This document shows, in pieces, positions 25,331 to 34,748 of a stretch of 57,002 nt of DNA. This stretch comes from Alphaproteobacteria bacterium. Its GTDB lineage: Bacteria; Pseudomonadota; Alphaproteobacteria; Rhodobacterales; Rhodobacteraceae. Numbering within the stretch: position 1 is the first letter of the stretch; each line of letters starts with the position of its first letter. The stretch lies in NCBI GenBank assembly GCA_030432315.1, contig JAUIHM010000010.1, positions 1-57,002 of the forward strand, read 5' to 3'. Both the position numbers and the translations under genes were made by a program. Under the pieces are notes generated by a model, which ran no database searches, was not told the origin of the DNA, and worked only from the letters and a program-made list of their open reading frames with translations.

Positions 25331-26713
25331 ATGAACCAGCCGCTGTCCAACTCGCAGATCCGCGCCACCGAAGCGCTGCTGCATCCCTATGCCAACCCCG
25401 TCACGATCCGCGACGCCGGGGTGCAGATCATCGAGCGGGGCGAGGGCATCCACGTCTACGACGACGCCGGCAGACCCTATATCGAGGCGATGTCGGGCCT
25501 CTGGTGCGCGGGCCTCGGTTTCGGCAATGCCGAACTGGTGGAGGCGGCGCGTGAACAGATGGGCAAACTGCCCTATTACCATCTCTTTGGCGGCAAGAGC
25601 CATGAACCGGCGACAGAACTGGCTGAAAAGATTAAGGAAATAGCACCCGGCCAAATGGCGCGGGTGTTCTACCAGTCCAGCGGATCCGAAGCGAACGAAA
25701 CCCAGGTCAAACTCGCCTGGTATTACAACAACGCCCTCGGACGGCCGGAAAAGAAGAAGATCATCAGCCGCCAGCGCGGCTATCACGGCGTCACCATCGT
25801 TTCCGCCTCGATGACCGGCCTGCCCTACAACCACCGGGATTTCGACCTGCCCGTAGACCGGATCCTGCACACGTCCACGCCGCATTTCTGGAAGGGGGCA
25901 AGGCCAGGCGAAAGCGAAGCCGAATTCACCGCCCGGATCGCCCAGGACCTTGAGGATCTGATCCTCGCCGAGGGCCCGGATACCGTCGCCGCCTTCATCG
26001 CCGAACCGGTGATGGGCGCCGGCGGCTGCGTGGTGCCACCTGCGGGATATTTTGAAGCAATATCAGATATTTGCACCAGACACGACATTCTGATGATCGC
26101 CGATGAGGTGATCTGCGGCTTCGGGCGCACCGGCGAATGGTTCGGCTCGCAGAGCCTCAACTGGACCCCCACCTCGCTGTCGATGGCCAAACAGCTCACC
26201 TCCGGCTACTTCCCGCTCTCCGCCGTCGCCATCAATCGCGACATGGCCGAGGCTATCGAAGGCAACGCCGGCAAGATTGGCACCTTCGGACACGGCTTCA
26301 CCTACGGCGGCCACCCTGTCGGTTGCGCGGTCGGCGTCAAGGCGCTGGAAATCTACCACCGCCTCGACATCACCGCCCATGTCAAATCCATCGCCCCGCA
26401 TTTCGCCGCCCATCTCGACCGGCTGTCCGGTCACCCGCTTGTCGGGGAAACCCGACACATCGGCGCGGTCGGCACCTTCGAACTGGCCCCAGGCAAATCC
26501 CCGGGCGGTTTCGCCACCCCCGGCAAGGTCGGCGCACAGATGTGCGCCGAACTGACCAGACGCGGCGTCATATGCCGCAACATCGTTGATTCCCTGATCT
26601 TCTGCCCGCCAATGATCATAACCCGCGAGGAAATCGACGAAATGTTTGCCCCGGTCGAGGACGCCCTCAACGCGACGATGGCCTGGGCGAAGGCCGAAGG
26701 CCACCTTGGCTGA
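25331..26713 (+). CDS. Class III PLP-dependent omega-aminotransferase
   Basis: A 460-aa aminotransferase, likely of the omega-amino acid or amine:pyruvate type, which moves an amino group from a terminal amine to pyruvate or a similar keto acid. PLP-binding features are SSGSEANETQVK (phosphate cup), RQRGYHGVTIVSASMTG, IADEVICGFGRTG (Asp that holds the pyridine nitrogen) and the Schiff-base lysine K287 in SMAKQLTSGYFPLSAV. TFGHGFTYGGHPVGCAV completes the site. Substrate (polyamine, beta-alanine, taurine) cannot be decided. A GGATCATC leader precedes the ATG and element E1 lies just upstream. Confidence 0.93.
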   Translation: MNQPLSNSQIRATEALLHPYANPVTIRDAGVQIIERGEGIHVYDDAGRPYIEAMSGLWCAGLGFGNAELVEAAREQMGKLPYYHLFGGKSHEPATELAEKIKEIAPGQMARVFYQSSGSEANETQVKLAWYYNNALGRPEKKKIISRQRGYHGVTIVSASMTGLPYNHRDFDLPVDRILHTSTPHFWKGARPGESEAEFTARIAQDLEDLILAEGPDTVAAFIAEPVMGAGGCVVPPAGYFEAISDICTRHDILMIADEVICGFGRTGEWFGSQSLNWTPTSLSMAKQLTSGYFPLSAVAINRDMAEAIEGNAGKIGTFGHGFTYGGHPVGCAVGVKALEIYHRLDITAHVKSIAPHFAAHLDRLSGHPLVGETRHIGAVGTFELAPGKSPGGFATPGKVGAQMCAELTRRGVICRNIVDSLIFCPPMIITREEIDEMFAPVEDALNATMAWAKAEGHLG

Positions 26714-27992
26714 CCGGCAGAATTCCACCGGATCCACCGGCAGGCTCGAATGGATCCGCGCCCATTTCACCGGAAAGTTCTGGTTTCGGGTCAGCCTGTT
26801 CGGCATTGGCGCCCTCGCCAGCGTGCTGCTGGCGAACCAGGCTTCGTTTCTGGTGCCTGAATGGTTCGTCGGCCGCATCGCCGAGGGCACCGCAAAGGGG
26901 GTTCTGACGATCATCGCCTCCAGCATGCTGGTCGTGACCACCTTCTCGCTCGGCTCGCTTGTCAGTGCCCTTGCCGCCGCGGCACAGATGGCCACGCCCC
27001 GCGCGGCACGGGTGCTGATTGACGACGCGGTGTCGCAAAACGTGGTCTCGACCTTCCTCGGTGCCTTCGTGTTCAGCATGGTCGGCATTTTTGCAATCAG
27101 CTTCGGGTATTACGATCCGGAGGGCGAGGCCGTGCTGCTGGTCGCCGCGGCGACCGTCGTCGCCCTGGTGATCCTCACCCTGTTCGGCTGGCTGGACTAT
27201 CTCGCCAACATGGTCCGCCTCGGGGAGACCATCGCCAAGATCGAAAACCGGGCGCGGCCGGTGATCCGGCAAAACGCCGCCACCCCCTGGATGGGCGGGG
27301 TGGCGCTGACCCCCGGAGATGCCCGCGGCAAGCCGCTCTGCGCCGGATCGACCGGCTACGTGCGACACGTCGACATCCGGAAACTCGAAACACTGGCGGC
27401 CGAGGCCGGGAGCCGCATCGCCGTCCTCGGTCGGCCGGGCGATCCCGCCGATCCGGCCACGCCGCTGGTGCTCGTCGGCTGGACCCCAAATGAGGACGAA
27501 ACGGAGGCGATACTCAATGCCTTCACCATAGACCCGGAACGGTCCCTCGACCAGGATCCGCGTTTCTGCCTCAAAGTCCTGACCGAAATCGGCCAGCGGG
27601 CGCTCTCGCCCGGCGTCAACGATCCAGGCACCGCCATCGCCGTGATCGTCCGGCAGCAGCGCCTGCTCACAGAATGGATCGACAGCACGCCGGAACTCCC
27701 CGCCGGCAGCGTCAGCTGCCCGCATGTCGCCGTCGCCCCGCTCTCTCCTGACGAACTGCTGGAAATTGCCCTCGCCCCCATCGCCCGCGACGGCCGTGCG
27801 CAGATCGGCGTCATGCTGCGGCTGAATCTGGCCCTGACCAGCCTTGCCCGCCTCGGCGACACCGACATGGCCCGCGCCGCCCGCCATCTGCGGGAGAAGG
27901 CGGTGAAAAGCGCACTCGACTCCCTCGACTGGGCCGACGACCGTCAACAGCTTGAGCGGGCAGACGAAACCAGCCGTACACCCCCCTTGTGA
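26706..27992 (+). CDS. DUF2254-family membrane protein
   Basis: About 428 aa if started at the TTG at 26706 (MADRQNSTG...), which overlaps the end of the aminotransferase gene and gives a normal N-terminus. Four hydrophobic segments lie in the first ~180 residues (for example FRVSLFGIGALASVLLANQ and LLVAAATVVALVILTLFGWL). A soluble C-terminal half follows with the conserved GSTGYVRHVD and QRALSPGVNDPGTA. DUF2254 has no established function. It is probably co-expressed with the aminotransferase because of the overlap, though a functional link is not obvious. Confidence 0.82.
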   Translation: MADRQNSTGSTGRLEWIRAHFTGKFWFRVSLFGIGALASVLLANQASFLVPEWFVGRIAEGTAKGVLTIIASSMLVVTTFSLGSLVSALAAAAQMATPRAARVLIDDAVSQNVVSTFLGAFVFSMVGIFAISFGYYDPEGEAVLLVAAATVVALVILTLFGWLDYLANMVRLGETIAKIENRARPVIRQNAATPWMGGVALTPGDARGKPLCAGSTGYVRHVDIRKLETLAAEAGSRIAVLGRPGDPADPATPLVLVGWTPNEDETEAILNAFTIDPERSLDQDPRFCLKVLTEIGQRALSPGVNDPGTAIAVIVRQQRLLTEWIDSTPELPAGSVSCPHVAVAPLSPDELLEIALAPIARDGRAQIGVMLRLNLALTSLARLGDTDMARAARHLREKAVKSALDSLDWADDRQQLERADETSRTPPL

Positions 27993-28068
27993 CACCCGGT
28001 CCCTTCCGGCATACTTCCGCTCTCAGGCCGCCACCATTCCGAAGCGGCGCCACATCCGGACTTTCCCC

Positions 28069-28989
28069 ATGAATCCAATGCGCGGCATCGGCCTGAAGAT
28101 CCTTTCGGTAAGCGTTTTTACCCTGATGGCGATCTGTATCAAGCTTGCCGCACCGCATGTTCCGGTGGGCGAAAGCGTGTTCTTCCGCTCGTTTTTCGCC
28201 ATCCCTGTCATCCTCATCTGGCTGGTGTGGCAGCACGACCTGGCACACGGACTCGACACGAAAAACCCGATGGGCCATTGCTGGCGCGGCCTCGTCGGCA
28301 CGTCGGCGATGATGCTCGGCTTTACCTCCCTCGGCCTGCTGCCGCTTCCCGAAGCAACCGCGCTCGGCTATACCGCACCGCTGCTGACGGTGATATTCGC
28401 AGCAATGTTTCTCGGTGAGGAGGTGCGGATATTCCGCCTCACCGCCGTCTTTGTCGGCCTGATCGGGGTCGCCATCGTGCTCTCACCCCGGATCACGGTG
28501 CTCGACCTCAACAGCGCCAGCAAATTTCAGACGATCGGCGCGATGGCGGCCCTCATGGCGGCGGTTTTCGCCGCGCTCGGTCAGGTCTTCATCCGCAAGC
28601 TGGTACAGACCGAGACCACGCCGGCCATCGTATTCTACTTCTCCGTCACCGCCTCTGCGATCGCCCTGATGACCCTGCCGTTCGGCTGGGTCGTGCCGAA
28701 CCTCTACGAAACGGCGCTGCTGGTCGGCGCCGGCCTTCTCGGCGGGATCGGTCAAATCCTGCTCACCCAGAGCTACCGTTTTGCCCCGACCGGGGTGATC
28801 GCCCCGTTCGAATATGTCTCGATGGTGTTTGCGATTGCGTTCGGCTACCTGATCTTCAGCGAAATCCCGACCACCACCATGCTCGCCGGCGCCAGCCTGA
28901 TCGTCGTCGCCGGCCTGTTCATCATCTGGCGCGAGCGCAAGCTTGGCCTCAAGCGCGGCGCGCGCCAGGCCATGACGCCGCAGGGATAG
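28069..28989 (+). CDS. EamA/DMT-superfamily transporter
   Basis: A 306-aa inner-membrane transporter of the drug/metabolite superfamily with about ten membrane helices and two EamA repeats. The first repeat begins GIGLKILSVSVFTLMAICIK and contains GLLPLPEATALGYTAPL. The second contains GQILLTQSYRFAPTGVIAPF. Alphaproteobacterial relatives include S-adenosylmethionine/carnitine uptake and unknown exporters, so the substrate is unassigned. The ATG at 28069 was chosen over an upstream in-frame ATG that would overlap the DUF2254 gene; 28078 is also possible. It ends at a terminator-like hairpin. Confidence 0.86.
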   Translation: MNPMRGIGLKILSVSVFTLMAICIKLAAPHVPVGESVFFRSFFAIPVILIWLVWQHDLAHGLDTKNPMGHCWRGLVGTSAMMLGFTSLGLLPLPEATALGYTAPLLTVIFAAMFLGEEVRIFRLTAVFVGLIGVAIVLSPRITVLDLNSASKFQTIGAMAALMAAVFAALGQVFIRKLVQTETTPAIVFYFSVTASAIALMTLPFGWVVPNLYETALLVGAGLLGGIGQILLTQSYRFAPTGVIAPFEYVSMVFAIAFGYLIFSEIPTTTMLAGASLIVVAGLFIIWRERKLGLKRGARQAMTPQG

Positions 28990-28991
28990 CA

Positions 28992-29017
28992 AGCCTGCCC
29001 GGGCCCTCGGGCAGGCT
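28992..29017 (+). terminator. Hairpin after the EamA gene
   Basis: A perfect 10-bp stem, AGCCTGCCCG (28992-29001) with CGGGCAGGCT (29008-29017), has a 6-nt loop and starts 3 nt after the stop codon. Only a weak T-rich tail follows (GCATCTTG), so termination is likely but not certain. Confidence 0.6.
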
Positions 29018-29057
29018 GCATCTTGACCGGACCCGGCGACTGGTCCAAACCGCGCCC

Positions 29058-29396
29058 ATGCAGATCTACAAGATATTCCGCGCCGGCGAACTGGCCGCAT
29101 TCGAAGCCAAGGGCCGCACCGCCGGTGCCCCGGTCGACGTGGCCGACGGCTACATCCATTTCTCGACCGCCGCGCAGGCGGCCGAAACCCTGCGCCGCCA
29201 CTTCGCCGGCGAAACCGGGCTGTTCCTGCTGGCGGTGGATGCCGATGCGGCAGGCGACCGGCTGAAATGGGAACCCGCCCGCGGCGGCGATCTCTTTGCA
29301 CATCTCTACCGCGATCTCGAACGCGGCGACATCCTCTGGACCCGGCCGATTGCCGACGGGCCGGACGGTCCCGTGCTGCCCGACGGCACCGTCTGA
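29058..29396 (+). CDS. DUF952-family protein
   Basis: A 112-aa cytoplasmic protein of the DUF952 family, a small glutathione-S-transferase-neighbour-type fold of unknown function. Typical residues are [16 protein letters not shown] at the start, [18 protein letters not shown] and [18 protein letters not shown]. Its TGA overlaps the ATG of pyrD (TGATG), a gene pair commonly seen in Rhodobacterales, so it may be co-translated with pyrD. Confidence 0.88.
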   Translation: MQIYKIFRAGELAAFEAKGRTAGAPVDVADGYIHFSTAAQAAETLRRHFAGETGLFLLAVDADAAGDRLKWEPARGGDLFAHLYRDLERGDILWTRPIADGPDGPVLPDGTV

Positions 29397-30460
29397 TGCG
29401 GCTCGAAAGCCTCGGACTTGCGGCCCTGCACCGGCTCGATCCCGAAACCGCGCACGGCCTGTCGCTCAGGGCCCTGCGCGCCGGGCTCGCACCCGCGCCC
29501 GGACCGGTCACCTCGCCGCGGCTCGCCACCCGCGTCGCCGGGCTCGACCTGCCCAACCCGCTTGGTCTTGCCGCCGGCCTCGACAAGAACGCCACCGCGG
29601 TGGCACCCCTGCTGCGCTGCGGTTTCGGCTTCATCGAGGTCGGCGCGGCAACCCCCCGGCCGCAACCGGGCAACCCGCGACCGCGCCTGTTCCGCCTCAC
29701 CGCCGATCAGGCCGCCATCAACCGTTTCGGATTCAACAACGACGGCGTCGACGTGATCGCCGCACGGCTCGCCAATCGTCCGGCCGCCGGAATCGTCGGC
29801 CTTAATCTCGGGGCCAACAAGGACAGCACCGACCGGGCGGGGGATTTCTGCACCGTGCTGGAAACCGCCGGCCCGTTCATCGATTTCGCCACCGTCAATG
29901 TCTCCTCGCCCAACACCGAAAAGCTGCGCGACCTGCAGGGGAAGGCGGCGTTGACCGAACTGCTCGCCGGCGTGATGCGCACCCGCGCCACCCTCGCCCG
30001 GCCGATCCCGGTCTTTCTGAAAATCGCACCTGACCTTGGGCAGTCCGAACTGGCCGACATCGTCGAGGCCGCGGCGGCCACCGGGATATCCGGCATCATC
30101 GCGACCAACACGACCCTCGCCCGCGACGGCCTTGCCGACCCGGCCCGTGCCGAGGCCGGCGGCCTCTCCGGCCAGCCGCTGTTCGAACGTTCCACGCGCA
30201 TCGTCGCCCTCGTCCACCAGCTGTCGTCGGGACGAATTCCGCTGATCGGCGTGGGCGGCATCGGCACCGCCGATCAGGCCTACGCCAAGATCCGCGCCGG
30301 TGCATCGGCCCTGCAGATCTATACCGCACTAATTTTCGGCGGCATGGGCATGGTGCCCGCGATCCTGCGCGGGCTCGACGGGCACCTCGCCCGCGACGGC
30401 TTCGCAAATATTTCCGAGGCCGTCGGGGTCGACGCGGCGAAAATCGCCGCAACGGCCTGA
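29396..30460 (+). CDS. pyrD: Dihydroorotate dehydrogenase (quinone), class 2
   Basis: Membrane-associated flavoenzyme oxidising dihydroorotate to orotate in pyrimidine synthesis, with electrons going to ubiquinone. The 354-aa length and the N-terminal amphipathic helix ([20 protein letters not shown]) mark class 2. Motifs are [15 protein letters not shown] (FMN and quinone tunnel), [26 protein letters not shown] (catalytic Ser in VNVSSPN) and [20 protein letters not shown] (FMN phosphate). The ATG overlaps the DUF952 stop. Confidence 0.97.
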   Translation: MRLESLGLAALHRLDPETAHGLSLRALRAGLAPAPGPVTSPRLATRVAGLDLPNPLGLAAGLDKNATAVAPLLRCGFGFIEVGAATPRPQPGNPRPRLFRLTADQAAINRFGFNNDGVDVIAARLANRPAAGIVGLNLGANKDSTDRAGDFCTVLETAGPFIDFATVNVSSPNTEKLRDLQGKAALTELLAGVMRTRATLARPIPVFLKIAPDLGQSELADIVEAAAATGISGIIATNTTLARDGLADPARAEAGGLSGQPLFERSTRIVALVHQLSSGRIPLIGVGGIGTADQAYAKIRAGASALQIYTALIFGGMGMVPAILRGLDGHLARDGFANISEAVGVDAAKIAATA

Positions 30461-30529
30461 CAAAAAACCAAAACCCTTGCCTGTGCCTGCACATGTGACG
30501 ATCATGCGGCAGACAGCGGGGAGGCCGGA

Positions 30530-32011
30530 ATGAAAGAATCCACCGAATTCGAACCGATGGACGGCGAAACGTTCGAGGTGCGGGAGACCTCGCTGCGCGA
30601 AAAGCTGCTTGATGCCCAGTTCGACCATGCCGAGATCAAGACCGAGGCGCTGCTGATCCTGCTCAACGGACCCGACGGATCCGGCAAGGGCGAAGTGCTG
30701 ATCCGCCTGCACGAATGGCTGGATTCCCGCACCGTCAGCACCCTGACCTACGACATCAACGACACCGACGAAAGCCGTCGCCCGGGGGGGTGGCGTTACT
30801 GGCGCGACCTGCCGCGCCGGGGCAGGATCGGTATCGTGCTCGGCTCATGGTACCATGAAATGATTTTGCTCCGGGCCACCGGCGAAATCGACCGCAGCAC
30901 CTTCCTGACCGCGCTGGAGCGTTCCCACCGCGCCGAAGCGATGCTGGCGGCCGAAGGCGTGCGGGTACTGAAGATCTGGCTCGATCTCTCCTCCGACAAG
31001 GCCAGCGAACGGTTTCGCAACAAGCGCAGGGGACCTGGAAGTGCCCGACAACCGCTGGTGGTGGAATGGTCGGAGATCAATACGAAAAAGGAGCGCAAAC
31101 GTCTGATCGAGGCGGCGCATGAGGTGATCGAAAGCACCGGCCCCGGTGATACGCCCTGGCACAGCGTTCCGGCCAGCGATCCGCGTGCCCGAGACCTGGA
31201 AGTGGGACGCCTGGTTCTGACGGCGCTGCAGTCCGCCGCGGCAGTCCGGACCAAACGTCGCGGCAAACCGCCTGCGGTGCCGCGGCGGATCACCCGCGGT
31301 CCGTCGGCCCTCGCCGCCCTTGACCTCAGCCAGAGTATCGACCGTGACACCTACAAGACCCGTTTGCACAACGCCCAGGCGAAACTCTACCGGCTGACCC
31401 GGAAAAAGGCCTTTGCCAAACGCGGGCTGATGCTGGTGTTCGAGGGGAATGACGCCGCCGGCAAGGGCGGTGCGATCCGCCGCCTGCGCAGCGCCCTCGA
31501 TCCGATGCAGAGCGAGGTCTACCCGATCGCCGCCCCCAGCGACAGCGCCCTCGCCCGCCCCTATCTCTGGCGGTTCTGGCGCCGCATCCCCGACCGCGGC
31601 CGGATCGCCATTTTTGACCGCAGCTGGTACGGGCGGGTGCTGGTCGAACGGGTGGAGGGCTTCGCCGCCCGCGCCGAATGGCTGCGCGCCTACCAGGAGA
31701 TCAACGATTTCGAGCACCAGCTGAACGGCAGCGGCTACATCGTCCAGAAGTTCTGGCTTGCCATCGACCAGGACGAACAGCTTGCCCGGTTCGAGGCCCG
31801 CGAACAGGTGCCGCACAAGCGTTTCAAGATCACCGACGACGACTGGCGCAACCGCAGGAAGTGGCCGCTCTATGCCGCCGCGGTCGAGGACATGATCGTG
31901 CGAACCTCCACCGCAGCGGCGCCATGGACGCTGGTCGAGGCCAATGACAAGCGGTTTGCCCGGGTGAAGGTGATCGAAACCCTGATCGCCCGGCTGGAGG
32001 CGGAGCTCTAG
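30530..32011 (+). CDS. pap: Polyphosphate:AMP phosphotransferase (tandem PPK2 domains)
   Basis: A 493-aa class II PPK2-family kinase that transfers phosphate from polyphosphate to AMP to give ADP. Two PPK2 domains are fused. The C-terminal one is intact: Walker A GNDAAGKGG (306-314), the lid/acidic motif FDRSWYGRVLVERV and the typical FWLAIDQDEQLARFEAR. The N-terminal one is degenerate: Walker A GPDGSGKGE (47-55) is kept but the DRSWY motif is LGSWYHEM, having lost the Asp. This matches known two-domain PAP proteins, in which only the C-terminal domain is catalytic. An exopolyphosphatase-type gene also occurs at the right edge of the window. Confidence 0.9.
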   Translation: MKESTEFEPMDGETFEVRETSLREKLLDAQFDHAEIKTEALLILLNGPDGSGKGEVLIRLHEWLDSRTVSTLTYDINDTDESRRPGGWRYWRDLPRRGRIGIVLGSWYHEMILLRATGEIDRSTFLTALERSHRAEAMLAAEGVRVLKIWLDLSSDKASERFRNKRRGPGSARQPLVVEWSEINTKKERKRLIEAAHEVIESTGPGDTPWHSVPASDPRARDLEVGRLVLTALQSAAAVRTKRRGKPPAVPRRITRGPSALAALDLSQSIDRDTYKTRLHNAQAKLYRLTRKKAFAKRGLMLVFEGNDAAGKGGAIRRLRSALDPMQSEVYPIAAPSDSALARPYLWRFWRRIPDRGRIAIFDRSWYGRVLVERVEGFAARAEWLRAYQEINDFEHQLNGSGYIVQKFWLAIDQDEQLARFEAREQVPHKRFKITDDDWRNRRKWPLYAAAVEDMIVRTSTAAAPWTLVEANDKRFARVKVIETLIARLEAEL

Positions 32012-32126
32012 CCCCCGTTCAGTCCGGCGGACAGGCCTGTTGGCCGGACGACATTTCTCCGCGCCTGTTGGCGGGGGCCCGTACTGCCCGATAGATTTCC
32101 GCCCATATGAAACGGTCTTCTCCGGT

Positions 32127-32906
32127 CTACCCGTGCCCTTCGGCAAGCCGACACAGCCGCAGCGCAATCTGGGGGTTTTCGCCCGCCGCAATCGACCAGG
32201 CAGCCGACAGGCCGGCGCATGCGAGCACCCAGGCCCGCAACCGTACCGGGTCGAGCCGCGCCCGGCGGCTGACCTGCGTGAGGCGCCGGGCGAACACCTC
32301 CGGCCGGACAGCAACCGGCGGGTCCACGCGCTCGAGGTCAGGGTTGAGGAACAGGCAGCAGTAGTCGAAGGTCGGCTCGCCCGTCAGCCCCTTCGGATCG
32401 ATGGCACGCCAGCCCCGCGCACCAAAATCCAGCACATTGGCAAAGTGCAGGTCTCCGTGCAGCGGCCGGAACGCGGTTTGAGTGGCCAGGAGCTGCCGCG
32501 CGGTGGCCGCGGCGGGCATGAGATCCCCAAGTGCGGTTTTCGTCAGCGCCGCGAACCACCGGCCGAGCGGCTGCGTGGCGGGCGGCGCCCCCCGTCCCGG
32601 CCGATGCAGTTCGTTCAGCACGTCACACAGAACATCGACCGCCGCGGCATCCGCCCCGCTCCGCGCCATCGCCGACAGGTCTTTCCGTCCCGTCGCCCGC
32701 TCCATAAGCAGTGCCGCACCGGACCGGGCATGAACGGCCGCCGCGCCCGACCCCGCCCGCCATTCGAGCCAGGCGGCGCCGGTCCGTTCCTCCGCCTCGC
32801 GGCTGATTTTCAGCATTGCCGCCCGGCCGTGCCAGCGCACCGGCCGCAACCGTCCCCGCGGGGTTTCAAACGCCGGTCCGTCCGCAACGAGGCTCCAGTC
32901 GCGCAT
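32127..32906 (-). CDS. Aminoglycoside/streptomycin 6-kinase-like phosphotransferase
   Basis: A 259-aa APH/choline-kinase-fold protein. The catalytic loop is HGDLHFANVLDF and the metal-binding motif is AIDPKGLTGEP, both typical of the APH(6) (streptomycin kinase, hur-type) group. Chromosomal homologues in soil and marine bacteria rarely confer clinical resistance, so the natural substrate is unknown. The ATG at 32906 is preceded by AGGAGG and lies 20 nt after the MATE transporter stop. The two form an operon with the upstream thioesterases. It is shorter than typical APH(6) (about 300 aa). Confidence 0.75.
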   Translation of the reverse strand: MRDWSLVADGPAFETPRGRLRPVRWHGRAAMLKISREAEERTGAAWLEWRAGSGAAAVHARSGAALLMERATGRKDLSAMARSGADAAAVDVLCDVLNELHRPGRGAPPATQPLGRWFAALTKTALGDLMPAAATARQLLATQTAFRPLHGDLHFANVLDFGARGWRAIDPKGLTGEPTFDYCCLFLNPDLERVDPPVAVRPEVFARRLTQVSRRARLDPVRLRAWVLACAGLSAAWSIAAGENPQIALRLCRLAEGHG

Positions 32907-32926
32907 CGCCCGCGCCTCCTGCGCGA

Positions 32927-34231
32927 TCACACCGCCGCCTCCAGCGCCGGATAGCGCCAGGCGAGGGTGATGCCCCGGCTGACGTTGAGCACCATCAGCG
33001 CGCCCCATAGGCCGTGATTGCCGTAGAGCGGCAGCAGAACCGCCGCGGCCAGCGCATAGACCAGCCCGGACTGCACCATCGCCTGGCGCATCTCCCGGGT
33101 CCGGGTTGCACCGATGAAGATCCCGTCGAGCATCCATGCGGCAATGCCGATCACCGGTGCCGCGACGATCCAGGGCAGAAACTCCCGGGCGGCCGCGCGC
33201 ACCGGCGCAGCGGTCGACATGGTGTCAATGAGAACCGGACCCGCGAAGAAAAATGCGCCGGCGAGAACCAGGGAAAGCCCGACACCCCATTGCGATGTCA
33301 TCACCGCCGCCCGCCGCAGTCCCGCCCGGTCACCCCGGCCGACGGTATTGCCGATCAGCGCCTCGGCGGCGAAGGCAAAACCGTCCAGCGCGAAGGCGGT
33401 GATCGACAGGAACTGCAACAGAACCTGGTTCGCCGCCAGGGTCACGTCACCCAGGCCGGCACCGAGGAACAGGAAACTGGTGAAACTCGCCTGAAGGATC
33501 ACCGACCGCAGCAGGATGTCACCGTTCACCAGCGCCATGCGCCGAAGGCGTTCCCGGTCGAAAACCCGCGGCCAGTTGCACCACTGGCTGCCGGCAAACG
33601 CCGCCCGGCAGAGCCAGAGCCCCAGCAGCAGCCCGGACCATTCGGCGATCAGCGTCGCTGCGGCCACGCCCTGCACCCCCCAGGCGAAAACCAGCACGAA
33701 CAGCAGGTCGAGGACGATGTTCAGCCCGTTCATCAACACCTGCAGCGCCAGAACCCCGCGCGCGCGCTCCATCGCGATCAGCCAGCCGGTCAGGGCATAG
33801 CCGCCGATTGCCGCCGGCGCCCCCCAGATCCGAATCGCGAGGTAGTCTCGCGCCAGCGCCTCCACCTCCGCCGAGGCCGGGGCAAGCCGGAAGGCCGCGG
33901 CGAACAGGAGCGACTGCAGCAGGATGAATGCCACTCCCGCCGCGCCGCCGATCAGCAGCGCCCGCATCAGCAGCGCGCCGGTCTCTGCCGCGTCACCGGC
34001 GCCGCGCGCCTGGGCGACCATGCCGGTGGTGCCCATGCGCAGAAACCCGAAAATCCAGTAGACCGACGCCAGCACCACCGCGCCGATCCCCACCGCACCG
34101 ATCGGCGCCGCAGCCCCCAGTTGCCCGACGACGCCGGTATCCACCGCGCCCAGGATCGGCACGGTGGCGTTGGAAATCACGATCGGCAGCGCGATCCGAA
34201 GGATCCGCCGGTGACTGACCGGTTCAGCCAC
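32927..34231 (-). CDS. MATE-family (DinF-type) efflux transporter
   Basis: A 434-aa, 12-helix antiporter driven by Na+ or H+ that exports cationic drugs or metabolites. The N-lobe start RRILRIALPIVISNATVPIL and the motif GAVDTGVVGQLG are DinF-type signatures; GFLRMGTTGMVAQARGAGD follows. The second repeat starts near NGDILLRSVILQ and contains NQVLLQFLSITAFALDGFAF. It overlaps the upstream thioesterase gene by 8 nt and the kinase follows by 20 nt, so the four genes are co-transcribed leftward. Substrate unknown. Confidence 0.92.
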   Translation of the reverse strand: MAEPVSHRRILRIALPIVISNATVPILGAVDTGVVGQLGAAAPIGAVGIGAVVLASVYWIFGFLRMGTTGMVAQARGAGDAAETGALLMRALLIGGAAGVAFILLQSLLFAAAFRLAPASAEVEALARDYLAIRIWGAPAAIGGYALTGWLIAMERARGVLALQVLMNGLNIVLDLLFVLVFAWGVQGVAAATLIAEWSGLLLGLWLCRAAFAGSQWCNWPRVFDRERLRRMALVNGDILLRSVILQASFTSFLFLGAGLGDVTLAANQVLLQFLSITAFALDGFAFAAEALIGNTVGRGDRAGLRRAAVMTSQWGVGLSLVLAGAFFFAGPVLIDTMSTAAPVRAAAREFLPWIVAAPVIGIAAWMLDGIFIGATRTREMRQAMVQSGLVYALAAAVLLPLYGNHGLWGALMVLNVSRGITLAWRYPALEAAV

Positions 34232-34748
34232 CGGCGTGATCCGGCATCTCCCGCGCCATCAGGAAATGCCCGGTTCCCTGGGCGAACAGGCGGCTGCGAT
34301 TGTCCTGCCAGGCCTCGACATGCACCGAGGCATAACGCCGCCCGGACCGGTTGACCCGGGCCCTCGCGTAGGCATCGCGCGGCAGGCCGGGGCGCAGGAA
34401 GTCCACCGTGAAGTCAATCGTCTTCGGCATCGGCGGAAACACTCCCGCCTCGATCCCGGCCGCGGCATCGCCACCACCCTCCATCCGTTGCCAGACCTCG
34501 GCCCAGGCCAGTTCCATGATCGCCGCGATCTCCAGAAACGCGCCGATCGCCCCGCCGTGCAGCGCCGGAAGCGCCGGATTGCCGATCAGCCGGTCGCTGA
34601 ACCGCAGCACCGCGGTCAGTTCATCTCCGTGACGCTCGAAACCGACGCCAAGATACCCGACATAGGGCACCCGGCCCACCAGTCGGTCGAGCGCCGCGTC
34701 CCTCCGCTGCTTGACGACCTGCACCGGTTCGGGGCCTGGCACCGGCAT
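34224..34748 (-). CDS. PaaI-family hotdog thioesterase, copy 1
   Basis: A 174-aa acyl-CoA thioesterase-type protein of the PaaI hotdog family. The catalytic region is ALPALHGGAIGAFLEIAAIM, where the HGG loop is followed by the helix carrying the acidic residue, and the beta-sheet KTIDFTVDFLRPGL closes the fold. It is adjacent to a second hotdog gene with a one-base overlap (TGATG at 34748). The two might form a heteromer, as seen for other adjacent hotdog pairs; this is inference. Substrate unknown. Confidence 0.87.
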   Translation of the reverse strand: MPVPGPEPVQVVKQRRDAALDRLVGRVPYVGYLGVGFERHGDELTAVLRFSDRLIGNPALPALHGGAIGAFLEIAAIMELAWAEVWQRMEGGGDAAAGIEAGVFPPMPKTIDFTVDFLRPGLPRDAYARARVNRSGRRYASVHVEAWQDNRSRLFAQGTGHFLMAREMPDHAGG

